Below are positions 18,801 through 29,876 of a DNA stretch of 64,000 bases, one piece after another. The notes under the pieces are model-generated. The model saw only the letters and a list, made by a program, of their open reading frames with translations, was not told the DNA's origin and ran no database searches. Numbering within the stretch: the first letter of the stretch is position 1; every line of letters begins with the position of its first letter. The DNA comes from Luteimonas gilva. GTDB taxonomy: Bacteria > Pseudomonadota > Gammaproteobacteria > Xanthomonadales > Xanthomonadaceae. The position numbers were made by a program, and so were the translations under genes. The DNA is taken from contig NZ_SZUA01000002.1 of assembly GCF_005239095.1 (NCBI RefSeq), forward strand, positions 310,001 through 374,000. The letters run 5' to 3'.

Positions 18801-20735
18801 ACGCCCACCCATAGCGAGGTCGCCACGCGACGCGTCGATCGCCTGTACGACGCGCGCAACCGACTCACCGACATCAGCTTCCGGGACGGCAACGGCAACC
18901 AGCACTGGACCTACACGCCAGATGGCTTGCCCGATCAGGTCACTACCTGGAACGATGGCGGCGTCAATACCGTCACGAATTCCTACCAATACAACAAGCG
19001 TCGGTTGCTGGTCGGCGAACAGACGGGCCAGCCTGGCTGGTACAACTGGTCGCTCGGTTACGCCTACGACATTTACGGAAACCTGGCTACGCAGACTTAT
19101 CCGACGGGTTTGGCGGTGTCGTATACGCTCAATGCGTTGGGCCAAGCCACCCAAGTCAGCAGCGGGGCGCAGATCTACGCGAGCGGCATCAGCTATTACC
19201 CCAACGGCGGGATCCAGCAGTTCACTTACGGCAATGGCCTCACCCACACGCTGACCCAGAACGCGCGCCAGTTGCCACAAGTGAGCACCGACACGGGCGG
19301 GGTGCTTAGCCATCAATACAGCTACGACTACAACGGCAACGTCACCCAGATCGAGGATCTGAACCGCGGCAGCCACTACAGCCGCTGGATGACCTACGAC
19401 GGCCTGAACCGACTCAAGTCCGCCGGTTCTTGCAGCTTCAACACGACTACCTGTTGGTTCTATTACGACTACGACACGCTCGACAACCTGACCCGAGTGC
19501 AGGGCGCAGACGGCAGCGATCGCTACTACTGCTACGACGCGCGTCAGCAGCTGACCAATATCAAGAGCGGCCCATGCACCAGCGGGGCCAGCGTGGTGGG
19601 CCTGGGCTACGACGACCGCGGCAATCTAAACAACAAGAACGGACAAGCTTACGCCTTCGATTTCGGTAATCGGCTGCGTCAAGTAGTGGGCAAGGAAGAC
19701 TACCGCTACGACGCCCAAGGCCGCCGGGTACTGGCGTGGCATCCCACCGACAGTAGCGTGACCCTGTCGCAATACAGCCAGGCGGGCCAACTGTTCTACG
19801 ACGAAAACACGCAAAGCGGCTTGCGCAACGAATACATCTACCTGGCCGGCAGTTTGCTGGCCAAGCACGAGATCGTCTGGGCGACCGGTGTGGTCGCGGT
19901 GAAGTACCAGCACACCGATGCGTTGGGCACGCCGGTGGCCGAGACGAACGCGGCCGGAGCCGTGATCCAGCGCAGCGAGTACGACCCGTACGGGCGGTTG
20001 AACAACCGGCCGCTGACGAATGGACCGGGCTACACGGGGCACTACCAAGACGCTGCGACGGGTCTGACGTATATGCAGCAGCGGTATTACGACCCCACCA
20101 TCGGGCGGTTCTTGAGCATGGATCCGGTGACCGCGGATGCCAATACCGGTGGGAACTTCAATCGGTATTGGTATGCAAATAACAATCCGTACCGGTTTAT
20201 TGATCCGGATGGTCGCGATCCGCAGGCAATGGCCTACTGGCAGGCATGGGACAAAATTAAAGCCTTCTTTAATTCTCCGGCCGGCACGGAAATGGTCTAC
20301 AACGCCGGCATTTTGATGAATGCTTACAGCGTGACACGCAACCCGCGGACGGCGGCGATGGAAATGGAGGTCGCCGGGGTTGCTATGCAGAATGCGAGGC
20401 AGATGCAGGCTGCTAGGGTGCAAGCCAATGGGGCGCGCGGACGTGCTTCAGAAGCACGTGTTCTTAGCGAAATGGGCTTGACTAAAAACACCACAAAAGT
20501 CTCGACAGCAGAAGGTAACGCAATTCCTGATGGCCTGACGTCAACGCTCTCTGTTGAAGTTAAGGATGCAGCAAAGGTTAGCCTAACTCGTCAAGCCAGA
20601 ATCGAAACTCAGGCTGCAAAGGAGGCAGGTCAGACCTCGGTTCTAGTAACTGGTGCAAAAACCTGTGTTAGTGGAAACTGCGAAAAGGCTTATGATCAAA
20701 TCATTCGCAGGACGGATTTAGGGCCGCAGAATTGA
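15861..20735 (+). CDS. RHS/YD-repeat polymorphic toxin 2, full length, signal peptide, PD-(D/E)xK nuclease-like tip
   Basis: 1624 residues. ATG 15861 begins a Sec signal peptide (MRCAALLAAGLTASTLASA) and sits after the leader's ACAGGGG; upstream in-frame starts were rejected. The N-terminal third differs from RHS 1, but the YD-repeat core is closely related and ends with YYDPTIGRFLSMDP and YRFIDPDGR (about 20199-20216). The 173-residue tip contains GRASEARVLSEMGL, AIPDGL, VEVKDA and LTRQARIET, the pattern of a restriction-endonuclease-fold nuclease toxin of the Tox-REase-7 type. The immunity gene start overlaps the stop (TTGA). Confidence 0.9.
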   Translation: MLHSRTMRCAALLAAGLTASTLASAYVEPEQLYKTGLTKAQTIDPVGSFGEQVSLRAGTLSFRNVDIELPGTGPTIRIVRSAQLEDGYGTRTSSGNAVSGWEFDIPRLKTITADPLPAIRVKPLSAGSPIGWQVPGTDKNARCTNFAPPPHVEYPGTTVQFLWYEWWFGYQLVDDNGNEQAVFPRTTGMPAQAQHKIGTAENWVIDCLPTTANGEPGEAFLAISPDGTKYWLNHLTYAGYEDLIQVFENQPPKGYDLNYSLPRRSASMLVTRIEDRFGNWVNYSYNGSKLAAITASDGRSVTFAWQGNSATVTVGTSPNTQVWTYGPSGSYSMQVTQPDGSYWGYSGDFWLPATSPYEFAGCSQGTVYPVSGSRDVSVRAPSGATAAFHLDRRFFGRSYTFKTCGKTPTIYDGDPGFSRIPKLWIGYALTTKTVSGPGLPTQTWNYAYSPHNASWQNDCPTPTSCASTVWTQVTEPGGERTVSVFSNRWDQTENKLVREETYATNNALLRAVDYTYATTPSNAANPYPWPLKIGTFSDPTGNDEVNLRWTPVKRKTITQQGVSFVWEANTYDNWAKPLSVSRSSSLGYSRTDTTSYLDDTTLWVLGQATSSTNSNTGLVESQTDYWPATALPQRTWAFGKAQQYLVYNADGTLASVTDGNNHTTTLSNWKRGIPQTITFADNSAKWAQVNDLGQIDWVQDESNAKTCYGYDAMGRVNRITYPSEVQAWECNQDNWLQTTISFAPSASPVYGLAANHWRRYESTGNARKVTFYDALWRPVVQETYDIGNTWNTITQTVTRYDSSGRVTYASYPQRNSDPAVYNTWANPSVAPNALGTWTTYDALGRPTQMQQNSEHGLLTTTQEYLSGFATRITDARGQPTTTYYMAYDQPSTDWPTGIALAEGALTHIYRDVFGKPEALVRHNLDNSQWSARYYAYDAHQRLCKQSEVETSTTAFGYDDAGNLTWSATALPWSPYSPCEYTPTHSEVATRRVDRLYDARNRLTDISFRDGNGNQHWTYTPDGLPDQVTTWNDGGVNTVTNSYQYNKRRLLVGEQTGQPGWYNWSLGYAYDIYGNLATQTYPTGLAVSYTLNALGQATQVSSGAQIYASGISYYPNGGIQQFTYGNGLTHTLTQNARQLPQVSTDTGGVLSHQYSYDYNGNVTQIEDLNRGSHYSRWMTYDGLNRLKSAGSCSFNTTTCWFYYDYDTLDNLTRVQGADGSDRYYCYDARQQLTNIKSGPCTSGASVVGLGYDDRGNLNNKNGQAYAFDFGNRLRQVVGKEDYRYDAQGRRVLAWHPTDSSVTLSQYSQAGQLFYDENTQSGLRNEYIYLAGSLLAKHEIVWATGVVAVKYQHTDALGTPVAETNAAGAVIQRSEYDPYGRLNNRPLTNGPGYTGHYQDAATGLTYMQQRYYDPTIGRFLSMDPVTADANTGGNFNRYWYANNNPYRFIDPDGRDPQAMAYWQAWDKIKAFFNSPAGTEMVYNAGILMNAYSVTRNPRTAAMEMEVAGVAMQNARQMQAARVQANGARGRASEARVLSEMGLTKNTTKVSTAEGNAIPDGLTSTLSVEVKDAAKVSLTRQARIETQAAKEAGQTSVLVTGAKTCVSGNCEKAYDQIIRRTDLGPQN

Positions 20736-21445
20736 CTGAATTAAGCTTCCATTTCCCTGGCGAGCACCTTGATGCAGTGATCAAGGCGCTAATGCAATTG
20801 CCGGCGCATTTAAAGCCGCAGCAATTTGGTTACAGCGAGGGGATTAAGAATGATAAGGATATGGTGGCCGATGAGAAGCGCTTCCACGCCTTCTTGCGAA
20901 AAGCTGCTTCTGGGTTCTTCCTTTACTTAGAAAATACTGTCTACAGCTTCAGAATAAATAAATCTGGCGAATTCACGGTTGACGCCGATGGCATAAACGC
21001 GGAAGAGGCATCCATATTGCTTCGACACCTTGGGCCAGTAGGGGCATCCTTCGCCTACGCTGCCGATAGTGCGGAGCGGAAGCATCGAAATCGACTGATT
21101 AAGAATGCGGAATACGGTATACACGAAGCATGGGTGGGTCGCGACTGGCGGCGCTATATCCCAGGGCTGTATTGGCTGACATTAATCCCACAGAGCTTGG
21201 CTGATCAGCATGGAGTGCTTCTAGGCGAACTGAAAAAAGCCGCCGTCGAGGCCGAAGAAATCGCACCAAAGTTATGGCTATTACGCTTCTTCGACGCACC
21301 GGAAAACTGGCAGGTCAACGCAGAACGTTTGGATGAAATATGCTCAACTACCAAGGGCATGTTCTCTATAACGCCAGTCCGCACGATCTTCGAAAAGACG
21401 ACAACCTTTTTAGGCGCGGCAGCTGTTCTACGGGAATGGAGTTGA
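20732..21445 (+). CDS. Putative immunity protein to nuclease RHS 2
   Basis: 237 residues, start TTG 20732 overlapping the toxin stop by four bases, so probably translationally coupled. No signal peptide, which fits protection from a cytoplasmic DNase. The segment GLYWLTLIPQSLADQHGVL and the C-terminal TPVRTIFEKTTTFLGAAAVL resemble large immunity families found beside RHS nucleases (Imm52 or DUF3396-like). I am not sure which family it belongs to. Confidence 0.7.
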   Translation: MTELSFHFPGEHLDAVIKALMQLPAHLKPQQFGYSEGIKNDKDMVADEKRFHAFLRKAASGFFLYLENTVYSFRINKSGEFTVDADGINAEEASILLRHLGPVGASFAYAADSAERKHRNRLIKNAEYGIHEAWVGRDWRRYIPGLYWLTLIPQSLADQHGVLLGELKKAAVEAEEIAPKLWLLRFFDAPENWQVNAERLDEICSTTKGMFSITPVRTIFEKTTTFLGAAAVLREWS

Positions 21446-21546
21446 AATAACGTTAACGAGCGGGCCTTGTTCGTTATGGCGGTTGCTGTGGTTTGATCAC
21501 CTGAAGCAATTTATTCGGAGCTGCAGATAGCTGGGGCGGAAGGACC

Positions 21547-21575
21547 GTAGGCTGGGTTAGCTTCATCAACCCAGC
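21547..21575 (+). repeat. REP directly abutting orphan RHS fragment 3
   Basis: GTAGGCTGGGTTAGCTTCAT then CAACCCAGC, the same family as the REPs flanking the RAYTs. RHS homology starts at the next base (21576), so the REP end is the breakpoint. Confidence 0.85.
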
Positions 21576-21635
21576 TATGTTCAGGACAACGGCCTCATTC
21601 ACACGCTGACGCAGAACGCGCGCCAGCTGCCGCTG

Positions 21636-23084
21636 GTGAGCATCGACTCGGGCGGTGTGCTCAGCCACCAATACAGCTACGACAACAGCGGCAACGTCAC
21701 CCAGATCCAGGATCTGAACCGCGGCGCCAACTACAGCCGCACGATGACCTACGACGGTTTGAGCCGTCTGAAGACCGCGCAATCGTGCAGCTTCGGCGCC
21801 GGTTGCCAATTCACCTACGACTACGACGCGCTGGACAACCTGACCCGGGTGCAAAGCCCGGGCGGGATCGATCGCTACTACTGCTACGACGCGCGCCAGC
21901 AGCTCACTAACCTGAAGTCCGGCCCGTGCACCAGCGGGGCCAGCGTGGTGGGCCTGGGCTACGACGAGCGCGGCAACCTCGCCAACAAGAACGGCCAGGC
22001 CTACGTCTTCGACTACGGCAACCGGCTGCGCGAGGTGACCAACAAGGAAGGCTATCGCTACGACGGCCTGGGCCGCCGGGTGACGGCGTGGCAACCCACC
22101 AGCGGCACGGTGACGGTGTCCCAGTACAGCCAAGCGGGGCAGCTGTTCTACGACGAGAACACGAGCACCGTGTTGCGCAACGAGTACGTGTACCTGTCCG
22201 GCAGCCTGCTGGCCAAGCGCGAGACGGTGTGGTCGGCCACCGGCGCGACGACGGTGAAGTACCAGCACACCGACGCCTTGGGCACGCCAGTGGCGGAGAC
22301 GGATGCGGCCGGGGCGGTGATCCAGCGCAGCGAGTACGACCCGTACGGGCGGTTGAACAACCGGCCGCTGACGAATGGACCGGGCTACACGGGGCACTAC
22401 CAAGACGCTGCGACGGGTCTGACGTATATGCAGCAGCGGTATTACGACCCCACCATCGGGCGGTTCTTGAGCATGGATCCGGTGACCGCGGATGCCAATA
22501 CCGGTGGGAACTTCAATCGGTATTGGTATGCCAATAACAATCCATATCGCTTTACGGATCCGGATGGACGTGAAACGAGGGAAATGGCCTATGAAAGAGG
22601 GTCAGGTGGAAAGCTTCCGGTTAAAAGCCCAAAAGATTGGTTACATAAGCCGTTAGGGTATGCGTTAGGAGGCATTCTTGCAGCGCCTATTGCCGCTGAA
22701 GCCTATCTGGCTGCCGCTGCATATCCTGCTGCTGCGGCCACAGTAACCAATGTTGCTGCTGAAGCATCCGGCGTGACCGGGACAGCAGCTGCTGGCGCTA
22801 CTCTTCTTTCCAGAAATCCGTATGTAGTTAGAATTCTAGAAAATGATCGGGGTGTTGTCGAAATCGTAGGTCAGGGAGCTAAAGGGAGTATTACGGTTGT
22901 CGCTAGTGTGGTTAAAGAAGGAAGTAAGCTCATATTAAATGGCGCCCATGTAGATGGATTGGGCAAAGGAACCAGCTCAATTAGGGAGCTTCGTCAACTG
23001 GCGAGAGCTTTGGGTGAATTACAAGGGGCCGAATCAGTCGTGATCAAGGGTGTGTGTCAGAACTACTGGTGCGAATCCGGGTAA
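21636..23084 (+). CDS. 5'-truncated RHS end (orphan tip) with unrecognised toxin
   Basis: RHS homology is in frame from 21576 (YVQDNGLIHTLTQNARQLP), with no start codon; the first candidate is GTG 21636. It keeps the last YD repeats and the core end (YYDPTIGRFLSMDP, YRFTDPDGR at about 22550-22571). Bases 22317-22532 are identical to 19962-20177 of RHS 2. The tip has a hydrophobic alanine-rich stretch (APIAAEAYLAAAAYPAAAAT) and a C-terminal domain with ITVVASVVKEGSKLILNGAH and IRELRQLARALGELQGAE that I do not recognise. A small putative immunity gene follows after 33 bases. Confidence 0.75.
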   Translation: MSIDSGGVLSHQYSYDNSGNVTQIQDLNRGANYSRTMTYDGLSRLKTAQSCSFGAGCQFTYDYDALDNLTRVQSPGGIDRYYCYDARQQLTNLKSGPCTSGASVVGLGYDERGNLANKNGQAYVFDYGNRLREVTNKEGYRYDGLGRRVTAWQPTSGTVTVSQYSQAGQLFYDENTSTVLRNEYVYLSGSLLAKRETVWSATGATTVKYQHTDALGTPVAETDAAGAVIQRSEYDPYGRLNNRPLTNGPGYTGHYQDAATGLTYMQQRYYDPTIGRFLSMDPVTADANTGGNFNRYWYANNNPYRFTDPDGRETREMAYERGSGGKLPVKSPKDWLHKPLGYALGGILAAPIAAEAYLAAAAYPAAAATVTNVAAEASGVTGTAAAGATLLSRNPYVVRILENDRGVVEIVGQGAKGSITVVASVVKEGSKLILNGAHVDGLGKGTSSIRELRQLARALGELQGAESVVIKGVCQNYWCESG

Positions 23085-23117
23085 AGTTCCCATTGATATT
23101 AAGGTGAATGTAAATCA

Positions 23118-23342
23118 ATGAAAACTATCAGAATCTATGGGTGGGAGCCTGGCTTCAATAAGGTTGAGATGACTAAGCTCTTGCGAGAAGAGCTAGGTAG
23201 CTCTCTATTTGATGCGAAGGAGATGGTCGACAAAATAGTTTCTTGTGAGCAAATCGAAATTTCAGTTAACCCTGAATCAATCGAGCGTATTACATACAAA
23301 TTAGATCAACTAAAAGCCAAGTTTGAAATATTGGACTTATAA
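23118..23342 (+). CDS. Putative immunity protein to RHS 3, ribosomal bL12 C-terminal-like
   Basis: A 74-residue protein; AAGGTGA lies about a dozen bases before its ATG. The segment FNKVEMTKLLREELGSSLFD then AKEMVDKIV resembles the helix-loop-helix of the ribosomal protein bL12 C-terminal domain (KxxVIKxVRExTGLGLKEAKxLV), and the rest predicts a beta-alpha-beta fold. The immunity role is inferred from position after an RHS tip. Confidence 0.6.
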   Translation: MKTIRIYGWEPGFNKVEMTKLLREELGSSLFDAKEMVDKIVSCEQIEISVNPESIERITYKLDQLKAKFEILDL

Positions 23343-23372
23343 GGGTCGAACTTATCTGCATTAAGAAGGACC

Positions 23373-23401
23373 GTAGGCTGGGTTAGCTTCATCAACCCAG
23401 C
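23373..23401 (+). repeat. REP (left flank of RAYT 2)
   Basis: GTAGGCTGGGTTAGCTTCAT then CAACCCAGC. The following 70 bases up to the transposase match those before RAYT 1 almost base for base. Confidence 0.85.
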
Positions 23402-23473
23402 TCCACGGCTGCCTGACAACCCTTTCAAATTCTCCTGATCCCTCGATCAAGCGGCTTTTCGCATGCTTCGCGT

Positions 23474-23980
23474 ATGCGGACTTATTTACGCGCTCGCATA
23501 GCGGGCGGCTGCTATTTCTTTACGGTCAACCTTGCCGAGCGTAAGGGCAACACGCTATTGATCGACAGGGTTTCCGCCTTGCGCGCGGCTTTCATCGCTA
23601 CGATTCGTGAACGGCCATTCGCAATGCCGGCCATCGTCGTTCTTCCCGATCACCTGCATTGCCTCTGGGGGCTGCCTCCGGGAGACGACGATTTCCCCAC
23701 CCGTTGGCGGCTGATCAAATCGAGATTCTCACGGCGCATCGAAGGCGCCGAGCGGCGAAGCGAGAGCCGGCTTCGGAAGAAGGAACGAGGCCTTTGGCAG
23801 CGACGATATTGGGAGCATGTCGTCCGCGATACGGAGGATTACCGCCGGCATGCCGATTACATCCACTTCAATCCAGTCAAGCATGGCTACGTGTCGGCAC
23901 CGAGGTTGTGGCCCTATTCCTCATTCGGCCAATGGGTGCGGCGAGGGTTGTATCCGGAGAATTGGGGTGCGCCAGACTAG
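23474..23980 (+). CDS. REP-associated tyrosine transposase (RAYT) 2
   Basis: 168 residues, same length as RAYT 1 and differing at only a few positions (for example DHLHCLWGLPPGDD against DHLHCLWELPVGDD). It keeps the HUH pair and the Tyr in RRHADYIHFNPVKHGY, so it looks intact. It is flanked by inverted REPs at 23373-23401 and 23991-24019. The two RAYT copies bound a 10.1-kb block holding the acyltransferase, RHS 2 and RHS 3. Confidence 0.93.
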   Translation: MRTYLRARIAGGCYFFTVNLAERKGNTLLIDRVSALRAAFIATIRERPFAMPAIVVLPDHLHCLWGLPPGDDDFPTRWRLIKSRFSRRIEGAERRSESRLRKKERGLWQRRYWEHVVRDTEDYRRHADYIHFNPVKHGYVSAPRLWPYSSFGQWVRRGLYPENWGAPD

Positions 23981-23990
23981 GCGTGAAGGA

Positions 23991-24019
23991 GCTGGGTTGA
24001 TGAAGCCAACCCAGCCTAC
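23991..24019 (-). repeat. REP (right flank of RAYT 2, inverted)
   Basis: GCTGGGTTGATGAAGCCAAC then CCAGCCTAC, identical to the right-flank REP of RAYT 1. It marks the right edge of the accessory island; chromosomal genes start 15 bases later. Confidence 0.85.
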
Positions 24020-24034
24020 AGGCAGCCGTGACAA

Positions 24035-27142
<3,108 letters not shown>

Positions 27143-27146
<4 letters not shown>

Positions 27147-27523
27147 TTCTCGAGCCCTCCGTCGGTCGTGGCCGGCGCCTGCTCGCCGTCGTGTTCGCGA
27201 ATGCTGACTTTGCCTTGCGCGTCGGTGGTTGCCGACAACGTGGTCCACAGTTCGGTCGGCACTTGGATCGTGCTGCCATCGCCGTTCGGCGTGCCCTTCA
27301 AGGTGCGCTGCGCCTCGGCGGCGGTGCGCGGCTGCTTCAACGTGCTCTGCCTGGCCGCGACGGCTTGCGCCATGTCGCGGCGTTCTTCCGCGGTCGGCGC
27401 GCGCAATAGCTTGCCGCTCTTGGCGTCGACGACGGCGGTGGAGCGTTGTGCTGCGGAGGCTGCGAAGCAAATGCCAAGCAACAAACCTGGCAAGACGCAG
27501 CTTGCGATCGTGGTCGTCCTCAT
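27143..27523 (-). CDS. Small exported partner protein of metalloprotease 1
   Basis: 126 residues with a signal peptide (LPGLLLGICFAASAA). The rest is charged and Pro/Thr-rich (AAVDAKSGKLLRAPTAEERR type), with no catalytic motif. It overlaps the protease start by four bases. The gene before metalloprotease 2 (29523-29876) has the same signal-peptide wording (LPGLIIGTCFAANAA), size and position, so the pair looks ancestral. It might be a chaperone, inhibitor or accessory factor; the function is unknown. Confidence 0.75.
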
Positions 27524-27632
27524 GTTGGATGTCCCCGGGGGTGGATTGAGGTTCGCGCATCGCGGAGCGAAGCGCGGCGACATAGCGCAAGGCAGGGGGT
27601 TGCGATAGCTCGCGGGCCGAGTGTGCTCCCCG

Positions 27633-27650
27633 TTTCGCGTGAAAAACAAG
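27633..27650 (-). promoter_or_regulatory. Motif shared upstream of both metalloprotease operons (copy 1)
   Basis: TTTCGCGTGAAAAACAAG (plus strand), preceded by CCGAGTGTGC. It lies about 110 bases before the start at 27523. An equivalent TTCGCGTGAAAAACAAG preceded by CCGAGTCTGC lies about 123 bases before the other operon. It may be a common promoter or operator. Confidence 0.5.
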
Positions 27651-27787
27651 GGATTCCAGGCGCGGAACCGGAATGGCGCCGCCGTCTTGCGGAGGCGACG
27701 CACGCGCCGCGCGATGCTGCATCGCACCGTCGTTGGTTTTTCGCCTTCGCGCGGGCCGGCGGGCATGCATCTTGCTATCGCCGCCCG

Positions 27788-27817
27788 AAAAAAAACCGGC
27801 GCCGCGAGGCGCCGGTT
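27788..27817 (-). terminator. Intrinsic terminator of metalloprotease operon 2
   Basis: On the minus strand CCGGCGCC (27808-27815) pairs with GGCGCCGG (27796-27803) across a 4-base loop, then eight T (27788-27795). It lies 27 bases after the stop at 27844. Confidence 0.9.
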
Positions 27818-27843
27818 CTGGTGCGAAAAACGTATCGTTTCTG

Positions 27844-29526
27844 TTACGGCGTCACTTTCGACGCGCAGGTGCGGACCTTGGAGAACTGGGTGGTGTTGAT
27901 CAGCCCGGCGTTCTTCAGCTTGGTCGCCTGGTCGGTCACACAGCGCAGGTAGTTGGCGCGGCTGCCGCCGGCGTTGTTCAAGCACACGCGGGCGAAAGCC
28001 TGCATGCCCGCGCCGATCGCCATGCCGCCCGGTTCGACCGCGTCGATGCCGGTGTCGCAGTCGCCGATCTTGCCGTTGCCCGGATTCAGCGTCCAACCTT
28101 CGTCGGTGAACAGCGCCGGAGTCAGGTCGAGGAACGCATTGGCCGCGAGGCTGTCGTTGATCGCCGGTTCCATCAACGTGTTCGGCGTCGCGGAGACGTC
28201 GAAGTGCGAGAAGGTGGAACCCGGCGTCAGCGTCGCCGGCACGTACAGGCGCGCATAGCCCGCCACGTCGGCGCCCGCGAGCACGCCCGGCACCGGTCCG
28301 ATCGCCGCCGTGACGGCGCCGCCGCCCAGCGCGGCGCGCACCGCGTTCGCGTCGTTGAGGATCAGATGCGCCGCCGGGATGGTGGCGGTGAGCGTCGGAT
28401 CGTCGGCCATCGTCAACGGCGCGTTCGGATTGGCCGAAGTGGCGACGTTGCCGATGATCACGGCGATGGCGCCCGCGTTCTGCGCATTGACCGTCTTCAG
28501 CTCGAAGCCGCAGGACGGCGCCGGCGCCGGCGGGCCGCCGCGGTTGATGAAGGCGATCTTGCCGGTCAGGCTGCCGGCCGGCAGCGGCTCGCAGGCGTCC
28601 GCGGTGTCCGGGCCGGCGCCGTCGTTGGCCAGGACCAGCGAGCCGGAGAAGTTCGCGGCGCTGGGGACCGGGCCGAAGGCGGCGGTGCTGTAGTCGTAGT
28701 TCGCGGTCAGCGCGCCGCTCATGCGCAGCGCGATCTTCTCGTCCAGCACCAGCGGCACTTCGGCGGTGGTCGTCGGGCCTTGGAACACGACGTTGTTGCC
28801 GATCAGCGCGGCGCGGCGGCCGGCGTCGTCCATCTCGTACCAGCCTTTGTGCGAGACGTTGTCGTAGGCGAACATCGAGAAGATGTCGGGCAGGCCGGCC
28901 AGCGGCGCGCCGGTGCTGACGTTGCCGAAGCCCGAGAAACCCAAGCCGTGCGCGATTTCGTGCATCACGGTGTCGAGGAAGCTGGTCAAGCCGGCCGGCG
29001 TGTTGCCGTCCAAGCCGTAATACCAGCCCGAACCCGCGCCGCCGCAAGGCGTGCCGTCCGGATTGGTCTTGCCCCAGGACGAGTTGAACTGGCTGATGAT
29101 GTCGACGCGGCCGGCGTTCGCCGTGCCTTCGTCGAGGTCGCGTCCGATCAGCGCATCGGCGAGCGCGCCGTGGAAGATCGTCTGCGGCAAACCGTCGCCG
29201 GACAGGATGTAGAGCGGATTGGCGCGCGCCGAACCCAGCACTTGGCGGGTCGGGATGCACTGCAGCGGCGCGAAGCTCGCTTGCACGCGGATCTGCGCCG
29301 GGCTTTCCAGCACCGCGCCCCACATGTCGGCGGCGTATTGGTAGACGATGCGGCGCTGTTCGCCGATGGTGGTGCCGGGGTTGCCGCCGGCCGGGGCGAG
29401 CGGCGTCGGATCGTTCAAGCCTTGGTTGGCCGGATCGGCGTTGACCGGAACGATTTCCGCGGCTTGGGCCGCGCCGAAGCAGGCCAGCGCGAGCAAGGAA
29501 GCGAGCAGGGTCTTCTTCATGGTCAT
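27844..29526 (-). CDS. Secreted zinc metalloprotease-like protein 2 with PA-like domain
   Basis: 560 residues, paralogue of 25545-27146. Signal peptide MTMKKTLLASLLALACFGAA QA; the shared N-terminal block GGNPGTTIGEQRRIVYQYAA; HEIAHGLGF with the HExxH at residues 189-193; a PA-like insert ([33 protein letters not shown]); C-terminal [16 protein letters not shown] and a Cys-bounded tail. ATG 29526 overlaps the stop of the small upstream gene. Likely secreted; substrate unknown. Confidence 0.86.
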   Translation of the reverse strand: MTMKKTLLASLLALACFGAAQAAEIVPVNADPANQGLNDPTPLAPAGGNPGTTIGEQRRIVYQYAADMWGAVLESPAQIRVQASFAPLQCIPTRQVLGSARANPLYILSGDGLPQTIFHGALADALIGRDLDEGTANAGRVDIISQFNSSWGKTNPDGTPCGGAGSGWYYGLDGNTPAGLTSFLDTVMHEIAHGLGFSGFGNVSTGAPLAGLPDIFSMFAYDNVSHKGWYEMDDAGRRAALIGNNVVFQGPTTTAEVPLVLDEKIALRMSGALTANYDYSTAAFGPVPSAANFSGSLVLANDGAGPDTADACEPLPAGSLTGKIAFINRGGPPAPAPSCGFELKTVNAQNAGAIAVIIGNVATSANPNAPLTMADDPTLTATIPAAHLILNDANAVRAALGGGAVTAAIGPVPGVLAGADVAGYARLYVPATLTPGSTFSHFDVSATPNTLMEPAINDSLAANAFLDLTPALFTDEGWTLNPGNGKIGDCDTGIDAVEPGGMAIGAGMQAFARVCLNNAGGSRANYLRCVTDQATKLKNAGLINTTQFSKVRTCASKVTP

Positions 29527-29876
29527 TCCTTCGCCTCCGTCGCCGCCGGGGCCTTGGATTCGGGCGCGCCGGCCATTTCTTCGACGATGCGCGCACTGCC
29601 ATCGGGGTTGCGCACCTGCACCAGGTACACGGTGCGGTCTTCGGGCAATTCCATCGAGATGATGCCGTTCTCGACGTAGCGCTTGGTCGCCAGCGCCTGC
29701 TGCTCGTTCTTCGGCGACACGTGCGGCTTGGCCTTGGAACTCGCCGCGCCCAACACGAACGGCGTCAGCCGTACTTCCTTGGCATTGTTCGGCGCCTCCG
29801 CGGCATTCGCCGCGAAACAGGTGCCGATGATCAAACCGGGCAGCAAAGCCCGGCTTGCGATTGAACGCATCCTCAT
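29523..29876 (-). CDS. Small exported partner protein of metalloprotease 2
   Basis: 117 residues. Signal peptide RALLPGLIIGTCFAANA, then a charged region and a short beta-rich segment (DRTVYLVQVRNPDGSARIVE) and an Ala/Glu-rich tail. It overlaps the protease gene by an ATGA, as in operon 1. No catalytic motif and no recognised family. Confidence 0.75.
   Translation of the reverse strand: MRMRSIASRALLPGLIIGTCFAANAAEAPNNAKEVRLTPFVLGAASSKAKPHVSPKNEQQALATKRYVENGIISMELPEDRTVYLVQVRNPDGSARIVEEMAGAPESKAPAATEAKE

Noticed and set aside
5367-20735. RHS genes as type VI secretion effectors
   Set aside because: No PAAR domain, VgrG, chaperone (DUF1795) or other T6SS gene; both have Sec signal peptides.
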